The notes: generated by a model not told the origin, from the letters alone. A stretch of 64,000 nucleotides of DNA from Stakelama marina (GCF_018122655.1 NZ_JAGRQC010000004.1:434001-498000), one strand, 5' to 3'. Shown: positions 32,739 through 43,120, numbered from the stretch's first letter. Numbers and translations: made by a program.

Positions 32739-34724
32739 ATGTTTCGCCCGGTTCGTCCGCGCGCCGTGTGTGCCGGCGCCGTAGGCCTTTTTCTCGCCAT
32801 GCCGGTCGCCGCGCGCGCCCAGGACGTGCCCGCTACTCCCGCGCCCGATGTTTCGCAGCAGCAAGGCGTGCCCGATCCCGGCGCGCTCGATCCGACATCG
32901 CCGCTCGATCCGCTGCCCGATCTCGGGGTCGACTGGCCCGACCTTGCCACTGCGCCCGAAGCGGTGGCGACGGAAAATGGCGGGCAAACCGATGTCGCGT
33001 CGGAAACGCGCTACCACTATCAGATCACGGGCGTGGACAATCTGGCCGGTTCGACGCTCCAGAAGCGCTTTACCGAGCTTTCGACACTCAAGGACAATGA
33101 GGGCGAACCCGCCAATCTGGCGCAGATAGACCGCCGCGCGCGCGAGGATTCGAAGCTGCTCGTCGAGCTGCTCCGCGCGCGGGGATATTATGATGCGCGC
33201 GTGGATACGAGCGTCGATCGGCAAGGCGATGCGCTGATGGTAACGCTCCACGCCGATCCGGGTACGCTCTATCACCTGAGCGACGTGACGCTTGCCGGGC
33301 TGAACCAGGCGGGCGAACAGGCGCCGGCACTACGCAGCGCCTTTGCCGTCAAGCAAGGCGATCCGGTCGATGCCGATGCCATCGCGGCGGGCGAAGCGGC
33401 GCTCAGGACCGAGATCGTCGACAAGGGATTCCCCTTCGCCAAGGTCGGCGATCCGAAACTGGTGGTCGATCACGACAGCGCCACCGCCACGCTGACCGTC
33501 CAGGTCGATCCCGGTGGAAACCGGCGGTTCGGCAAGATCATCACCCCCAATACCGATGTGTTCGGCGCCGACCATGTGCAGGAGATCGCGCGCTTCCACC
33601 CCGGCGACCGGTATGACCAGACCGATGTCGACGATTTGCGCCGCGCGATCATCCAGACCAGCCTCGTATCGTCGGTCCGCATCCAGCCGGTGGAGGGCAG
33701 CACGCCGGACACGGTCGATCTGAACGTGACGATGACGCCCGCGCCGCCGCGAACGATCGCGGGCGAGCTGGGCTATGGCACCGGTGAGGGCGCACGTGCT
33801 GAGGTAAGCTGGACGCATCGCAACCTGTTTCCGCCGGAAGGTGCGCTGACATTGCGCGGCGTGCTGGGCACCAAGGAACAGCTTGGCAGCGTCATCTTTC
33901 GCCGCAACAATTTCCACGGCCGCGACCGTGTGCTGACGCTTCAGGCGTCGGCGGCGCATACGCAGCGCAACGCCTATGACGCGAACACTCTTCAGCTTGC
34001 CGGCACGCTGGAGCGGCAGACCAATATCTTCTTCCAGAAGGCGTGGACCTGGTCTGTCGGGGCCGAGCTGCTGGCGTCCGACGAACGCGATGTGATCGTA
34101 TCGACGGGGCAGCCGAGGCGGCGCACCTATTTCATCGGCGCACTGCCGACGAGCCTCGATTATGACGGGTCGGACGACCTGCTCAATCCCACCCGGGGCT
34201 TTCGCCTCGGCGCGCGGGTGTCGCCCGAGCTGTCGCTGAGCGGGCAGGTCTTCGGATATACCCGTGTCCAGATCGACGGCAGCGCGTATCAGCCGGTGTC
34301 GGACACTGTCGTGCTGGCCGAACGCGTGCGATTGGGCACCATCTTCGGCGCGCCGCGCGATGCGGTTGCTCCGTCGCGGCGTTTTTATGCCGGCGGCGGC
34401 GCGTCGGTACGCGGTTATGGCTATCAGGATATCGGCCCGCGCGATCCCAATAACGATCCGATCGGTGGCCGCAGCCTGACCGAATTTTCGATCGAGGCGC
34501 GGGTAAAGGCGTTCGGCAATTTCGGCGTCGTGCCGTTTCTCGATGGCGGCAACATCTACACCTCGCCATTGCCCAAACTGTCGGGCTTTCGTTACGGCGC
34601 GGGGCTGGGCGTCCGCTATTATTCGAGTTTCGGGCCGATCCGCGTCGATGTCGGCACGCCGCTCAACCCCCAGCCGGGTGATCCGCGCATCGCCGTCTAT
34701 GTGTCGCTGGGACAGGCATTTTGA
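32739..34724 (+). CDS. tamA: TamA-like outer-membrane assembly protein
   Basis: A 661-aa Omp85-type barrel with a signal peptide (about residues 1-28, ending ARAQ), a Pro/Asp-rich linker, POTRA-like domains (about 90-320) and a 16-strand beta-barrel. Barrel hallmarks include LGYGTGEGARAEVSWTHRNL, GGGASVRGYGYQDIGPRDPN (the RGY barrel signature) and a final strand ending VYVSLGQAF with the C-terminal phenylalanine. With TamB it inserts some autotransporters and lipids or proteins into the outer membrane. It overlaps tamB by 4 bases. Shape, length and partner fit TamA rather than BamA. Confidence 0.9.
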   Translation: MFRPVRPRAVCAGAVGLFLAMPVAARAQDVPATPAPDVSQQQGVPDPGALDPTSPLDPLPDLGVDWPDLATAPEAVATENGGQTDVASETRYHYQITGVDNLAGSTLQKRFTELSTLKDNEGEPANLAQIDRRAREDSKLLVELLRARGYYDARVDTSVDRQGDALMVTLHADPGTLYHLSDVTLAGLNQAGEQAPALRSAFAVKQGDPVDADAIAAGEAALRTEIVDKGFPFAKVGDPKLVVDHDSATATLTVQVDPGGNRRFGKIITPNTDVFGADHVQEIARFHPGDRYDQTDVDDLRRAIIQTSLVSSVRIQPVEGSTPDTVDLNVTMTPAPPRTIAGELGYGTGEGARAEVSWTHRNLFPPEGALTLRGVLGTKEQLGSVIFRRNNFHGRDRVLTLQASAAHTQRNAYDANTLQLAGTLERQTNIFFQKAWTWSVGAELLASDERDVIVSTGQPRRRTYFIGALPTSLDYDGSDDLLNPTRGFRLGARVSPELSLSGQVFGYTRVQIDGSAYQPVSDTVVLAERVRLGTIFGAPRDAVAPSRRFYAGGGASVRGYGYQDIGPRDPNNDPIGGRSLTEFSIEARVKAFGNFGVVPFLDGGNIYTSPLPKLSGFRYGAGLGVRYYSSFGPIRVDVGTPLNPQPGDPRIAVYVSLGQAF

Positions 34725-37700
34725 CCGAGGCCGCCGAGGACCGGGAAGAGGGAGCGCCCGCGCGGAGCCGCTGGCGTTGGCCACGGCGGATCGCGATCGC
34801 GGTCATCGCGCTGTTCGTGGCGGTGGCGGGCACGCTGGCGCTGCTCGACACCGATATGGGGCACCGCTTCGTCGCCGACCGGATCGCCGCGCTCCAGCCC
34901 GCCAACGGCCTGCGGTTCAAGGTCGGGCGGATCGATGGTTCGATCTATTCCAAGGCGCGGATCAGTGGCCTGCAAATCTCCGACTCGCACGGCGTCATTC
35001 TGCGCGCACCGGTCGCGGAACTCGACTGGCGACCGCTGCAATGGGTATCGAACCGGCTGGCGATCGACAGCCTGATCGTTCCGCGCGCGACACTCTACAA
35101 GCTGCCCGAATTGACGCCGACCGGAAGGCAGGGGTCGATCCTGCCGGGGTTCGACATCCGTGTCGGCGCGCTGCGAATCGACCGGCTGGCGATCGCGCCC
35201 GCGGTGACCGGAACCGCACGCGAAGGGCGGCTGGCAGCGCGCGCCGATATCCGCTCTGGCCGTGCGCTCGTCGATCTGGCGGCGGTGGTCGAAGGTAGCG
35301 ACCGGCTGCGTGTCAAGCTCGATGCAGAGCCCGACCGCGACCGTTTCGATGTCGATATCGCCGCCGATGGCGCAGCCGACGGTGTCCTCGCCAAGCTGAC
35401 CGGGATCGCCAGACCGCTCCGGCTGCGCGTTGCCGGCGACGGCCGTTGGAGCCGCTGGGACGGCACTGCACTCGCCAGCGCAGGCGATGCGCGGATCATC
35501 GACCTCCGTCTGTCCAACCGGTCGGGGAGCTATGCGCTGGGGGGCATCGTCGCGCCGGGCACGCTGACGCATGGCAAGCTGCACCGACTGACCGCGCCGC
35601 GCGTGCGTGTGACGGGCGCCGCCACGCTCGCCAACCGGCGGATCGACGGCAATCTGGCCTTGCAGTCTTCGGCGCTGAAGGTCGATGCGAGCGGCGTCGT
35701 CGATCTCGGCAAGAGCATGTTCCGCAACGTGCGGATTCGCGCGAACCTGCTCAAGCCGCCGGCGCTGTTTCCCAACATGACCGGGCGGGGAATCGAACTG
35801 CGCGCCATCCTTGACGGCGCGTTCGCCACGGCAAGCTTCGACTACCGGCTCGACGCGGTGCGGTTCGCGTTCGACAATACCGGGTTCGAGGACGTTCATG
35901 CCGCGGGCAAGGGGCGTTTTTCGAAGTCGCCGGTTACGGTTCCGATCCGCATGTCGGCAAAGCGCGTGACGGGCGTCGGCGATGTCGCCGGGGGCATTTT
36001 GCGCAATCTGAGCGTCGATGGCGCGTTGAAGGTGTCGGCAACGAAAGTTACCGGCGACGGGCTGAAAATCCGATCGGACAAGCTCAACGGCACGATCATG
36101 CTGACGCTCGACCTGCGCACCGGGCAGTATCTGGTGACGCTGACGGGTGGGCTGCGCCGCTATCTGATCCCGGGCCTGGGCATCGTCGATGTCGATTCGC
36201 ACCTTCAGGCGGTGCCCGGCCCCGGTGGTCACGGTACGCGCGTCGTCGGACGCGGTACGGCGCAGATGGTGCGGCTCGACAACGCATTTTTCCGTTCGCT
36301 GACCAAGGGACTTCCGCATATCGAGACTGAGCTCGAGCGCGGCCCCGACCTGATCCTCCACTTCCGCAATCTGGTGCTGACCTCGCCTGCGCTCACGATC
36401 CGCGGCAATGGCTTTCGCCGACGCGACGGCACGTTCCATTTCGAGGGTACGGGCGAGCAGGCGAGCTATGGTCCGTTGACGATCGTGCTCGACGGCAAGA
36501 TCGACCATCCGACGCTCGACCTGAAATTCCAGCACCCGAACGACGCGCTTGGCCTGCACGATGTCGTCGCGCATCTCGATCCTACCGATCAGGGCTTTGC
36601 CTATCGTGCCGAGGGCGGGTCCCGACTTGGCCCGTTCACCGCGAACGGTGCGATCCTGCTGCCGCCGGGCGGTACCGGGCGGATCGGCGTTGCCGAACTC
36701 GCGGTCAGCGGCACGCGGGCCACCGGCGGGCTCGATATCGTCGAGGGTGGTTTTCGCGGTCGATTGTCGCTGGATGGCGGTGGCCTGTCCGGCAATCTCG
36801 ATTTCCGGCCGCAGGGCGAGATTCAGCGGATCGATGCGGCGATCGACGCTGCCGATGCGCAGCTGGGCCGCGACATCCGCGTGGGCCGCGGCCATGTCGA
36901 TGCCTCGATACTGCTCGACCCCGACGGAACCGTGATCGACGCCACCGCGCGCGCGCGCGGCGTAACCGGCAGCGGAATCACGATCGGCAGGCTCGCCGCG
37001 AACATCAAGCTGCGCGGCGGGGAGGGGCAGGTGCACGCATCGATCGCCGGGTCGCGCGGGCGCGCATTCGACCTGCAGACCGTCACCGATATCAGCGCGA
37101 ACAGCTATAGCGTGCAGGCGCAAGGAACGCTCGACGGGCGCACGATCAAGCTGGAAACGCCCGCACGCCTGACACGTGCCGGCAATGGCTGGCGGCTGGA
37201 CAAGACCAGCCTGACCTTTGCCGGTGGTCAGGCGACGGTGTCGGGCGCGTTCGGCGCGGGCGGCAACGCCATCGACGCCAGTGTGACACGGATGCCGCTA
37301 TCGGTGCTCGACATCGGCTTTCCCGGGCTGGGGCTGGGCGGCAATGCCTGGGGCACGCTCAGCTATTCGAGCAATGAAGGCGGCGCGCCCACCGGCAAGA
37401 TCGACATGACGGTGCGCGGGCTGACGCGGTCGGGTCTGGTGCTGTCGTCGAAGCCCGTCGATATCGGCGTCACCGGCTTGTTGCGCCCCGACCGTGCGGT
37501 CGTCCGCGCGATCGCGGCGGCGGATGGCAAGACGATCGGGCGCGCGCAGGCCCGACTGGCGCCGCTTGGTAGTGGCGACCTGACCAGTCGCCTGACCCAT
37601 GCACCGCTATTCGCTCAGGTCCGCTACAACGGTGCGGCGGACACGTTGTGGCGGCTGACGGGTATCGAGCTGTTCGACCTTTCCGGCCCGGTGGCGATCG

Positions 37701-38884
37701 GCGCGGATGTCGGCGGAACGCTCGTCGATCCACGCATCCGCGGATCGCTCAACACCGACAATGCCCGAATCCAGAGTGCGACGACGGGCACCGCGCTGAC
37801 GGGTGTGAAGGCGAGCGGCAGGTTCAACGGGTCGCGGCTGGTGATCGGGCGGTTCTCGGCATCGGACGGGCGCGACGGCAGCGTGACCGGCTCGGGCGCA
37901 TTCGACTTTTCCTATGGCGGCGTCGGCATCGACCTCAATTTGCAGGCGGACAAGGCGCGGCTCATCAACCGCGACGATATCGCCGCCGTCGTCAGTGGCC
38001 CGATTTCGATCAAGTCGAGCGGCAAGGGAGGCACGATCTCGGGTGATGTGCGCCTCGACAGCAGCCGCTATCAGCTCGGCCAGGCACAGGCGGCGACCGA
38101 AATCCCGCAGATCGACACGCGCGAGATCAACCTTCCTTATGGCAGTGCGGTCGAGGACAAGCCGACCGAACCGTGGAAGATGAATATTCACGCACGCGCT
38201 CCCGATTCGATGCGCGTGCGCGGCCTGGGGCTCGACAGCGAATGGTCGGCCGATCTGCGCATCGGGGGTGAGCCGAGCAATCCCAGCATTCGCGGCCGCG
38301 CCGACCTGATCCGCGGCGATTACGAATTTGCCGGACGCACCTTCGATCTGGAGCGCGGCATCATCCGCTTCGAAGGCTCGCAGCCGCCCAATCCGGCGCT
38401 CGACATAGAAGCGAACGCCGATACGCAGGGGCTATCGGCAACGATCCGCGTGACCGGCACCGCACTGAAGCCGGAAATCGGTTTTTCGAGCACGCCGGCG
38501 CTGCCCGAGGACGAATTGCTGTCGCGCCTGCTGTTCGGCACCTCGATCACCAATCTGTCGGCGCCCGAGGCACTGCAGCTCGCATCGGCCGTCGCAGCGC
38601 TCCAGAATGGCGGGACCGGGCTCGACCCGATCAACGCGGTACGCAAGGCGGCGGGGCTCGACCGGCTGCGCATCCTGCCACCCGATCCGCAGACCGGGCA
38701 GGCCACCGCGATCGCCGCCGGCAAATATCTGACCCGCCGGACCTATGTCGAGATCATCTCCGACGGGCAGGGCTATTCCGCGACGCGGGTCGAGTTCCAG
38801 GTCACGCGCTGGCTGTCGCTGTTGGCGAGCGTTTCGACGATCGGGCGGCAGAGCGTGAACGTGCGGGTGTCGAAGGATTATTGA
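34721..38884 (+). CDS. tamB: TamB-like translocation and assembly protein
   Basis: A 1387-aa inner-membrane-anchored periplasmic protein of the AsmA/TamB class. It starts with a membrane helix (about residues 20-40), followed by a long run of beta-taco repeats, and ends with the conserved C-terminal domain (NPALDIEANADTQGLSATIR, then LPEDELLSRLLFGTSITNLS and RTYVEIISDGQGYSATRVEF). It bridges the periplasm and works with TamA; related proteins carry phospholipids. It starts with TTG at 34721 overlapping the tamA TGA (TTGA). No SD is required for such coupling. Confidence 0.91.
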   Translation: MTEAAEDREEGAPARSRWRWPRRIAIAVIALFVAVAGTLALLDTDMGHRFVADRIAALQPANGLRFKVGRIDGSIYSKARISGLQISDSHGVILRAPVAELDWRPLQWVSNRLAIDSLIVPRATLYKLPELTPTGRQGSILPGFDIRVGALRIDRLAIAPAVTGTAREGRLAARADIRSGRALVDLAAVVEGSDRLRVKLDAEPDRDRFDVDIAADGAADGVLAKLTGIARPLRLRVAGDGRWSRWDGTALASAGDARIIDLRLSNRSGSYALGGIVAPGTLTHGKLHRLTAPRVRVTGAATLANRRIDGNLALQSSALKVDASGVVDLGKSMFRNVRIRANLLKPPALFPNMTGRGIELRAILDGAFATASFDYRLDAVRFAFDNTGFEDVHAAGKGRFSKSPVTVPIRMSAKRVTGVGDVAGGILRNLSVDGALKVSATKVTGDGLKIRSDKLNGTIMLTLDLRTGQYLVTLTGGLRRYLIPGLGIVDVDSHLQAVPGPGGHGTRVVGRGTAQMVRLDNAFFRSLTKGLPHIETELERGPDLILHFRNLVLTSPALTIRGNGFRRRDGTFHFEGTGEQASYGPLTIVLDGKIDHPTLDLKFQHPNDALGLHDVVAHLDPTDQGFAYRAEGGSRLGPFTANGAILLPPGGTGRIGVAELAVSGTRATGGLDIVEGGFRGRLSLDGGGLSGNLDFRPQGEIQRIDAAIDAADAQLGRDIRVGRGHVDASILLDPDGTVIDATARARGVTGSGITIGRLAANIKLRGGEGQVHASIAGSRGRAFDLQTVTDISANSYSVQAQGTLDGRTIKLETPARLTRAGNGWRLDKTSLTFAGGQATVSGAFGAGGNAIDASVTRMPLSVLDIGFPGLGLGGNAWGTLSYSSNEGGAPTGKIDMTVRGLTRSGLVLSSKPVDIGVTGLLRPDRAVVRAIAAADGKTIGRAQARLAPLGSGDLTSRLTHAPLFAQVRYNGAADTLWRLTGIELFDLSGPVAIGADVGGTLVDPRIRGSLNTDNARIQSATTGTALTGVKASGRFNGSRLVIGRFSASDGRDGSVTGSGAFDFSYGGVGIDLNLQADKARLINRDDIAAVVSGPISIKSSGKGGTISGDVRLDSSRYQLGQAQAATEIPQIDTREINLPYGSAVEDKPTEPWKMNIHARAPDSMRVRGLGLDSEWSADLRIGGEPSNPSIRGRADLIRGDYEFAGRTFDLERGIIRFEGSQPPNPALDIEANADTQGLSATIRVTGTALKPEIGFSSTPALPEDELLSRLLFGTSITNLSAPEALQLASAVAALQNGGTGLDPINAVRKAAGLDRLRILPPDPQTGQATAIAAGKYLTRRTYVEIISDGQGYSATRVEFQVTRWLSLLASVSTIGRQSVNVRVSKDY

Positions 38885-38910
38885 TCGAACACGGCGCGGC
38901 GGCGGCCGCG

Positions 38911-40179
38911 TCAGGTCTGGGCGGTTTCGGGCGTCTGCAATGCCTGTGTGAACCGCAATGCCTGTGCGAAATCGCGTCCCGTCGGCTGCTGGAACAGCCG
39001 CAGGTCGAATTCGCGCAGCACGGCGAGCAGATGGTCGAAAATATCCGCCTGAATATCCTCATATTGCGCCCACACGGTCGTATCGGTGAAGCAATAGATT
39101 TCGAGGCCGAGCCCCTCGGCGCTGGGTTCGAGCTGGCGGACGAGCAGCGTCTTGTCGGCGGCGATATGCGGGTGCGCCGACAGATAGGCGACCAGATAGG
39201 CGCGGAATACGCCCAGATTGGTCATCTGTCGCCGGTCGGCCTCGGTGCGCGGGCCGGGGAGGTCGGCGTTCCACGCGGCGATCTCGCGCGAACGCTCGTC
39301 GAGATAGGCGCGTAACAGGCCGAAACGGCGGGCATCCTCGACTTCGCTTTCCGACAGGAAGCGGACGCTGTTCTGATCGATCATCAGCGACCGCTTGATC
39401 CGTCGCCCGCCCGATTCCTGCATCCCGCGCCAGTTGCGGTAGGATTCGGAGATCAGCTTGTGCGTCGGGATCGTGGTGATCGTCTTGTCGAAATTCTGCA
39501 CCTTCACGGTGTGCAACGCGATGTCGATGACGTCGCCATCGGCGTTGTATTGCGGCATGTCGATCCAGTCGCCGACGCGCAGCATGTCGTTCGAACTGAG
39601 CTGGACCGATGCGACGAGCGACAGGATCGTGTCCTTGAAAACGAGCATCAGCACCGCCGCCAGCGCGCCGAGCCCCGACAGCAACAGCCATGGCGAGCGC
39701 CCGATCAGCGTCGAGACGATCAGGATCGCCGCCGCGCAATAGACGAGGATCTTGCCGACCTGGATATAGCCCTTGATCGGCCGCTGCGCCGCGTCGGGGC
39801 GCAGGATATAGGCCTGGTTGACCGCGGTCAGAACGGCGCTTGCCGCACGCGCGATGGTGAAGATGACAAACGCGTTCGCCAGGCTTTCGACCAGCGTGCG
39901 CACCTCGTAGGGAAGGTGCGGCACCAGCACGATGCCTTCGCCGATGATGACCGCCGGCACGGTGTTGACGAGGCGCCCGATGACGACGGGGATCGCGGGA
40001 ATATTGTCGTCGAAGGTCGTCCGTTCGAGCAGCCCGTCGACCGCGCGCAGGACGATGCGCTTGGCGATCCAGTTGGCGATCGCCGCAAGCGCCAGAAGCG
40101 CGAGCAGATAGACGCTCGATTCGACGAACGGATGCGCGTCAAGCAACGAAGCGATGTCGTTGATCGGTCCCTCCCACAC
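38911..40179 (-). CDS. YbdG-like mechanosensitive channel
   Basis: A 422-aa MscS-superfamily protein of the YbdG/YnaI-like mini-conductance type. It has about five N-terminal spans (the first at about residues 23-45), the pore helix LLLSGLGALAAVLMLVFKDTILSLVASVQL, and the MscS beta domain GDWIDMPQYNADGDVIDIAL. The C-terminal domain contains TNLGVFRAYLVAYLSAHPHI and LGLEIYCFTDTTVWAQYEDI, typical of YbdG. It gates on osmotic downshock. It converges on tamB with 26 bases between. A short repeat is visible at its C-terminus (AQALRFTQALQT). Confidence 0.92.
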   Translation of the reverse strand: MWEGPINDIASLLDAHPFVESSVYLLALLALAAIANWIAKRIVLRAVDGLLERTTFDDNIPAIPVVIGRLVNTVPAVIIGEGIVLVPHLPYEVRTLVESLANAFVIFTIARAASAVLTAVNQAYILRPDAAQRPIKGYIQVGKILVYCAAAILIVSTLIGRSPWLLLSGLGALAAVLMLVFKDTILSLVASVQLSSNDMLRVGDWIDMPQYNADGDVIDIALHTVKVQNFDKTITTIPTHKLISESYRNWRGMQESGGRRIKRSLMIDQNSVRFLSESEVEDARRFGLLRAYLDERSREIAAWNADLPGPRTEADRRQMTNLGVFRAYLVAYLSAHPHIAADKTLLVRQLEPSAEGLGLEIYCFTDTTVWAQYEDIQADIFDHLLAVLREFDLRLFQQPTGRDFAQALRFTQALQTPETAQT

Positions 40180-40262
40180 GGATGCGGCCGACGCCGGCCG
40201 GGCGCCCGCGTGCCTAGCCGGATCGGCCCATCGCGGGCAAGCCCGTCAACCTGCGCGAGCGG

Positions 40263-41687
40263 CTAGGCGGCGGCGTTCACCAGCGACTTCACCTCCATGA
40301 ACTCGGCCAGCCCGAACTTGCCATATTCGCGGCCATTGCCCGATTGCTTGTAGCCGCCGAACGGGACGTTCGGATCGGGGTTGCCGCCATTGATATAGAC
40401 CATGCCAGCGCGCAGCCGGCCGGCTACCTTTTTCGCTTGTTCCGGGTCGCCGAACACGACTGCCGACAACCCGTAATTGGTGTCGTTGGCGATGCGAACG
40501 CCGTCGTCCTCATCTTCATAGGCGATGATGGTGACGACCGGCCCGAAAATTTCTTCGCGCGCGATCGTCATGTCGTTGGTGACACCCGAAAACAGCGTGG
40601 GGCGGACATAGAAGCCCTGCTCGACACCATCGGGACGATCAGGGCCGCCGACCTCCAGCGTTGCGCCTTCGTCCATGCCCTTGCGGATCAGGCCCTGAAT
40701 CTTTTCCCACTGCGCCTGGTTGACGACGGGGCCGATATGGCGGCCTTCCTCCATCGGATCGCCGGTCTGCGTGCCCTGCATCATCTGCTTGGCGATCGCG
40801 ACGGCTTCATCGACCTGCGACTTGTGGACGAGCATCCGTGCCGGGGCGATGCAGCTCTGGCCGGAATTGACGAGAACGCTCATCAGGCCCGCAGGCACCG
40901 CCTTCGAAAGATCGGCGCCTTCGAGGATCAGGTTCGGCGACTTGCCACCCAGTTCCTGATGAACGCGCTTGACCGTGTCGGCGGCATTTTTCGCCACCTG
41001 GATGCCGGCGCGCGTCGATCCGGTGAAACTGACCATGTCGATGCCCGGATGTTGCGCAAGCGCGGTGCCGACGCCGGGGCCGTCGCCCTGGACGAGGTTG
41101 AACACGCCCTTTGGAACGCCGGCGGCATCCATGACCTCGGCGAAGATCGCGGCGGAAGCGGGGGCCTCTTCCGACGGCTTCAGGATCATCGTGTTGCCGG
41201 CGGCAAGCGCGGGTGCGACCTTCGCCATGATCTGGTTCATCGGCCAGTTCCAAGGCGTAATCAGCGCAACGACGCCGATCGGTTCGTGGACGATGATACT
41301 GGAGCCGACCTGCTCTTCGAACTCGAAGTCCTTCAGCGCCTTGATCGCCGCCATCAGATGGCCGATGCCGGTGCCGACCTGCGCGGTCTTCGACACCGCC
41401 ATCGGACAGCCCATTTCGGTCGCGATCGCCTTGGCGAGGTCGTCGGCGCGGTTCTTGTATTCGGCGAGGATCGCCTCGAGCAGTTTCACGCGGTCTTCGA
41501 CGCTCGTCTGCGAAAAGCTCTCGAAGGTGCGGCGCGCGGCTGCTACTGCACGGTCGACATCGGCAGCGGTTCCGAGCGTGATTTCGGTACAGGGCTGTTC
41601 GGTGGCGGGGTTGATGACTTCATGACGTCGTCCGCCCTCGCTTCCGACCCAAGCGCCGTCGATATAATGTTTGGTGTAGCTCTGCAT
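40263..41687 (-). CDS. Aldehyde dehydrogenase family protein
   Basis: A 474-aa NAD(P)-dependent aldehyde dehydrogenase, one of the standard class-3 fold. The catalytic cysteine is Cys279 in NSGQSCIAP, the general base is Glu245 in QELGGKSPN, and the oxyanion asparagine is in TPWNWPMNQ. The cofactor loop FTGSTRAG is near residue 221. The ATG at 41687 gives the standard N-terminus MQSYTKHYIDGAWV; longer reading is unlike the family. Substrate is not predictable from sequence. It is divergent from the quinone oxidoreductase gene. Confidence 0.94.
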   Translation of the reverse strand: MQSYTKHYIDGAWVGSEGGRRHEVINPATEQPCTEITLGTAADVDRAVAAARRTFESFSQTSVEDRVKLLEAILAEYKNRADDLAKAIATEMGCPMAVSKTAQVGTGIGHLMAAIKALKDFEFEEQVGSSIIVHEPIGVVALITPWNWPMNQIMAKVAPALAAGNTMILKPSEEAPASAAIFAEVMDAAGVPKGVFNLVQGDGPGVGTALAQHPGIDMVSFTGSTRAGIQVAKNAADTVKRVHQELGGKSPNLILEGADLSKAVPAGLMSVLVNSGQSCIAPARMLVHKSQVDEAVAIAKQMMQGTQTGDPMEEGRHIGPVVNQAQWEKIQGLIRKGMDEGATLEVGGPDRPDGVEQGFYVRPTLFSGVTNDMTIAREEIFGPVVTIIAYEDEDDGVRIANDTNYGLSAVVFGDPEQAKKVAGRLRAGMVYINGGNPDPNVPFGGYKQSGNGREYGKFGLAEFMEVKSLVNAAA

Positions 41688-41806
41688 CCTCGCCTCCCAC
41701 GTCTTTGAAGATCGGGTATGGCGAGAGACATGGAAGCTAATGGGGCGAGTTGCAACCGGAAACGCATCGCTTCGTTGGCGGGGCACGACGATCTGCGGGA
41801 GGAAAT

Positions 41807-42778
41807 ATGGCACATGTCGCGCGTATCGAGCGGACCGGCGGTCCCGATGTCATCCAATGGGTCGAGACCGACCTGCCCGAACCCGCCGAGGGCGAGGTAC
41901 GGATGCGCAGCACCGCGGTCGGCCTGAATTATATCGATACCTATCACCGCAGCGGCCTGTATCCGGTCGATCTGCCGATGGTGCTGGGTGTAGAGGGCGT
42001 CGGCGTGGTCGAGGCGGTCGGCGCGGGCGTGACGGACCTGGCGGCGGGAGACCGTGTGGGGGCGTTTCTGATGCCCGGCGCCTATGCGACCGAACGCAAT
42101 GTGAAGGCGCAAGACCTTGTCCGACTGCCCGACAATATCGACGACGAAACCGCGGCTGCGCTCCTGCTGAAAGGGTGTACCGCGGAGTTCCTGATCGAAC
42201 GCTGCGCCCGGGTGGAAAAGGGGCAGACCGTGCTCGTCTATGCCGCGGCGGGCGGTGTCGGCCATATTCTCGTCGGGTGGTTGAAAGCGATCGGCGCGAC
42301 CGTGATCGGCGTCGTCGGTAGCGCCGACAAGGCGGAGGCGGCGAAAGACAATGGCGCCGATCACGTCATCCGGCACGACCTTGCCGATATCGCCAAGCGC
42401 GTCCGTGAAATCACCGATGGCGCCGGGGTGCCGGTCATCCTCGACGGCGTCGGCAAGGCGACCTGGAATGCTTCGCTGAACAGCGCGGCGCGGCGCGGCC
42501 TGATCGTCAGCTATGGTAACGCCGGCGGACAGGTCGATGGCGTCAATCTGGGCGTGCTTTCGCAGAAAGGGTCGCTGTTCGTGACGCGGCCGACCCTGTT
42601 CGATTATGCCGCGACGCCTGCCGAGAAACAGGCATCGGTCGATCGCCTGTTCGAAATGGTGGAAAGCGGCGCGGTGTCTGCCGAAATCGGTCAGAAGTTC
42701 GCGCTATCCCAAGCGGCCGAGGCGCACAGCGCGCTCGAGGCGAGCGACACCAGCGGCGCCACGATTTTGGTGCCCTGA
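41807..42778 (+). CDS. Quinone oxidoreductase (zinc-free MDR family)
   Basis: A 323-aa NADPH:quinone reductase of the medium-chain dehydrogenase superfamily without zinc ligands. Hallmarks are the N-terminal GLNYIDTYHRSGLYPVDLP (about 39-57), GVEGVGVVEAVGAG, and the nucleotide-binding loop YAAAGGVGHI (about 145-154). The lid segment GKATWNASLNSAARRGLIVS is typical of QorA. It reduces quinones or enones. GCGGGAGGAAAT precedes the ATG at 41807, a strong ribosome site. It is divergent from the aldehyde dehydrogenase, both possibly in carbonyl or quinone detoxification. Confidence 0.93.
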   Translation: MAHVARIERTGGPDVIQWVETDLPEPAEGEVRMRSTAVGLNYIDTYHRSGLYPVDLPMVLGVEGVGVVEAVGAGVTDLAAGDRVGAFLMPGAYATERNVKAQDLVRLPDNIDDETAAALLLKGCTAEFLIERCARVEKGQTVLVYAAAGGVGHILVGWLKAIGATVIGVVGSADKAEAAKDNGADHVIRHDLADIAKRVREITDGAGVPVILDGVGKATWNASLNSAARRGLIVSYGNAGGQVDGVNLGVLSQKGSLFVTRPTLFDYAATPAEKQASVDRLFEMVESGAVSAEIGQKFALSQAAEAHSALEASDTSGATILVP

Positions 42779-42785
42779 AGGACGG

Positions 42786-43058
42786 TCAGCCCGGATAGGG
42801 GCTGTGTTTCAGAAGCCCGGCGAGATGCGCTGCATTGCTCGCGATCATGCCCGCCGTTTCGGATACCTTGTCCGGCACCGTGTCGAGATCCTTGAAATCG
42901 GTCGAGCCCATCGCCTCGCCCACCCAGTAGCAGGCGGCGATCGCCGGGATCGTATATCCGGTATCGTTCAGCGACTGGAACAGTTGGGCCGAGGAAAAAT
43001 GCGCGCCGTCCTCGTTCCCGACGATCGCCGCGACCGCGACCTTCGACGAACTCGGCAT
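42786..43058 (-). pseudogene. C-terminal remnant of a flavodoxin/NADPH-FMN reductase
   Basis: The 90 codons read MPSSSKVAVAAIVGNEDGAH, then SAQLFQSLNDTGYTIPAIAA, CYWVGEAMGSTDFKDLDTVP and AHLAGLLKHSPYPG. This is the C-terminal half of a family of about 195-200-aa flavodoxin-like FMN reductases as I know it. The N-terminal FMN-binding half is missing: an in-frame TAG lies nine codons upstream, and 182 bases away glnA ends. The triplets just before the ATG in a shifted frame (GRDKLRG) look like further debris. It is either a relic or a new truncated protein; a ribosome site is not obvious. Confidence 0.7.
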
Positions 43059-43120
43059 GCGCCCCCCGTAGCTTGTCCCGGCCTAACGCTTTGATCGTGC
43101 TTGTTTTCCCGCAAATGACG

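Noticed and set aside
38935..38972. Short direct repeat (GCAATGCCTGTG) near the end of the YbdG-like gene
   Set aside because: It lies within codons for AQALRFTQALQT and needs no explanation beyond local duplication in a tolerant C-terminus.
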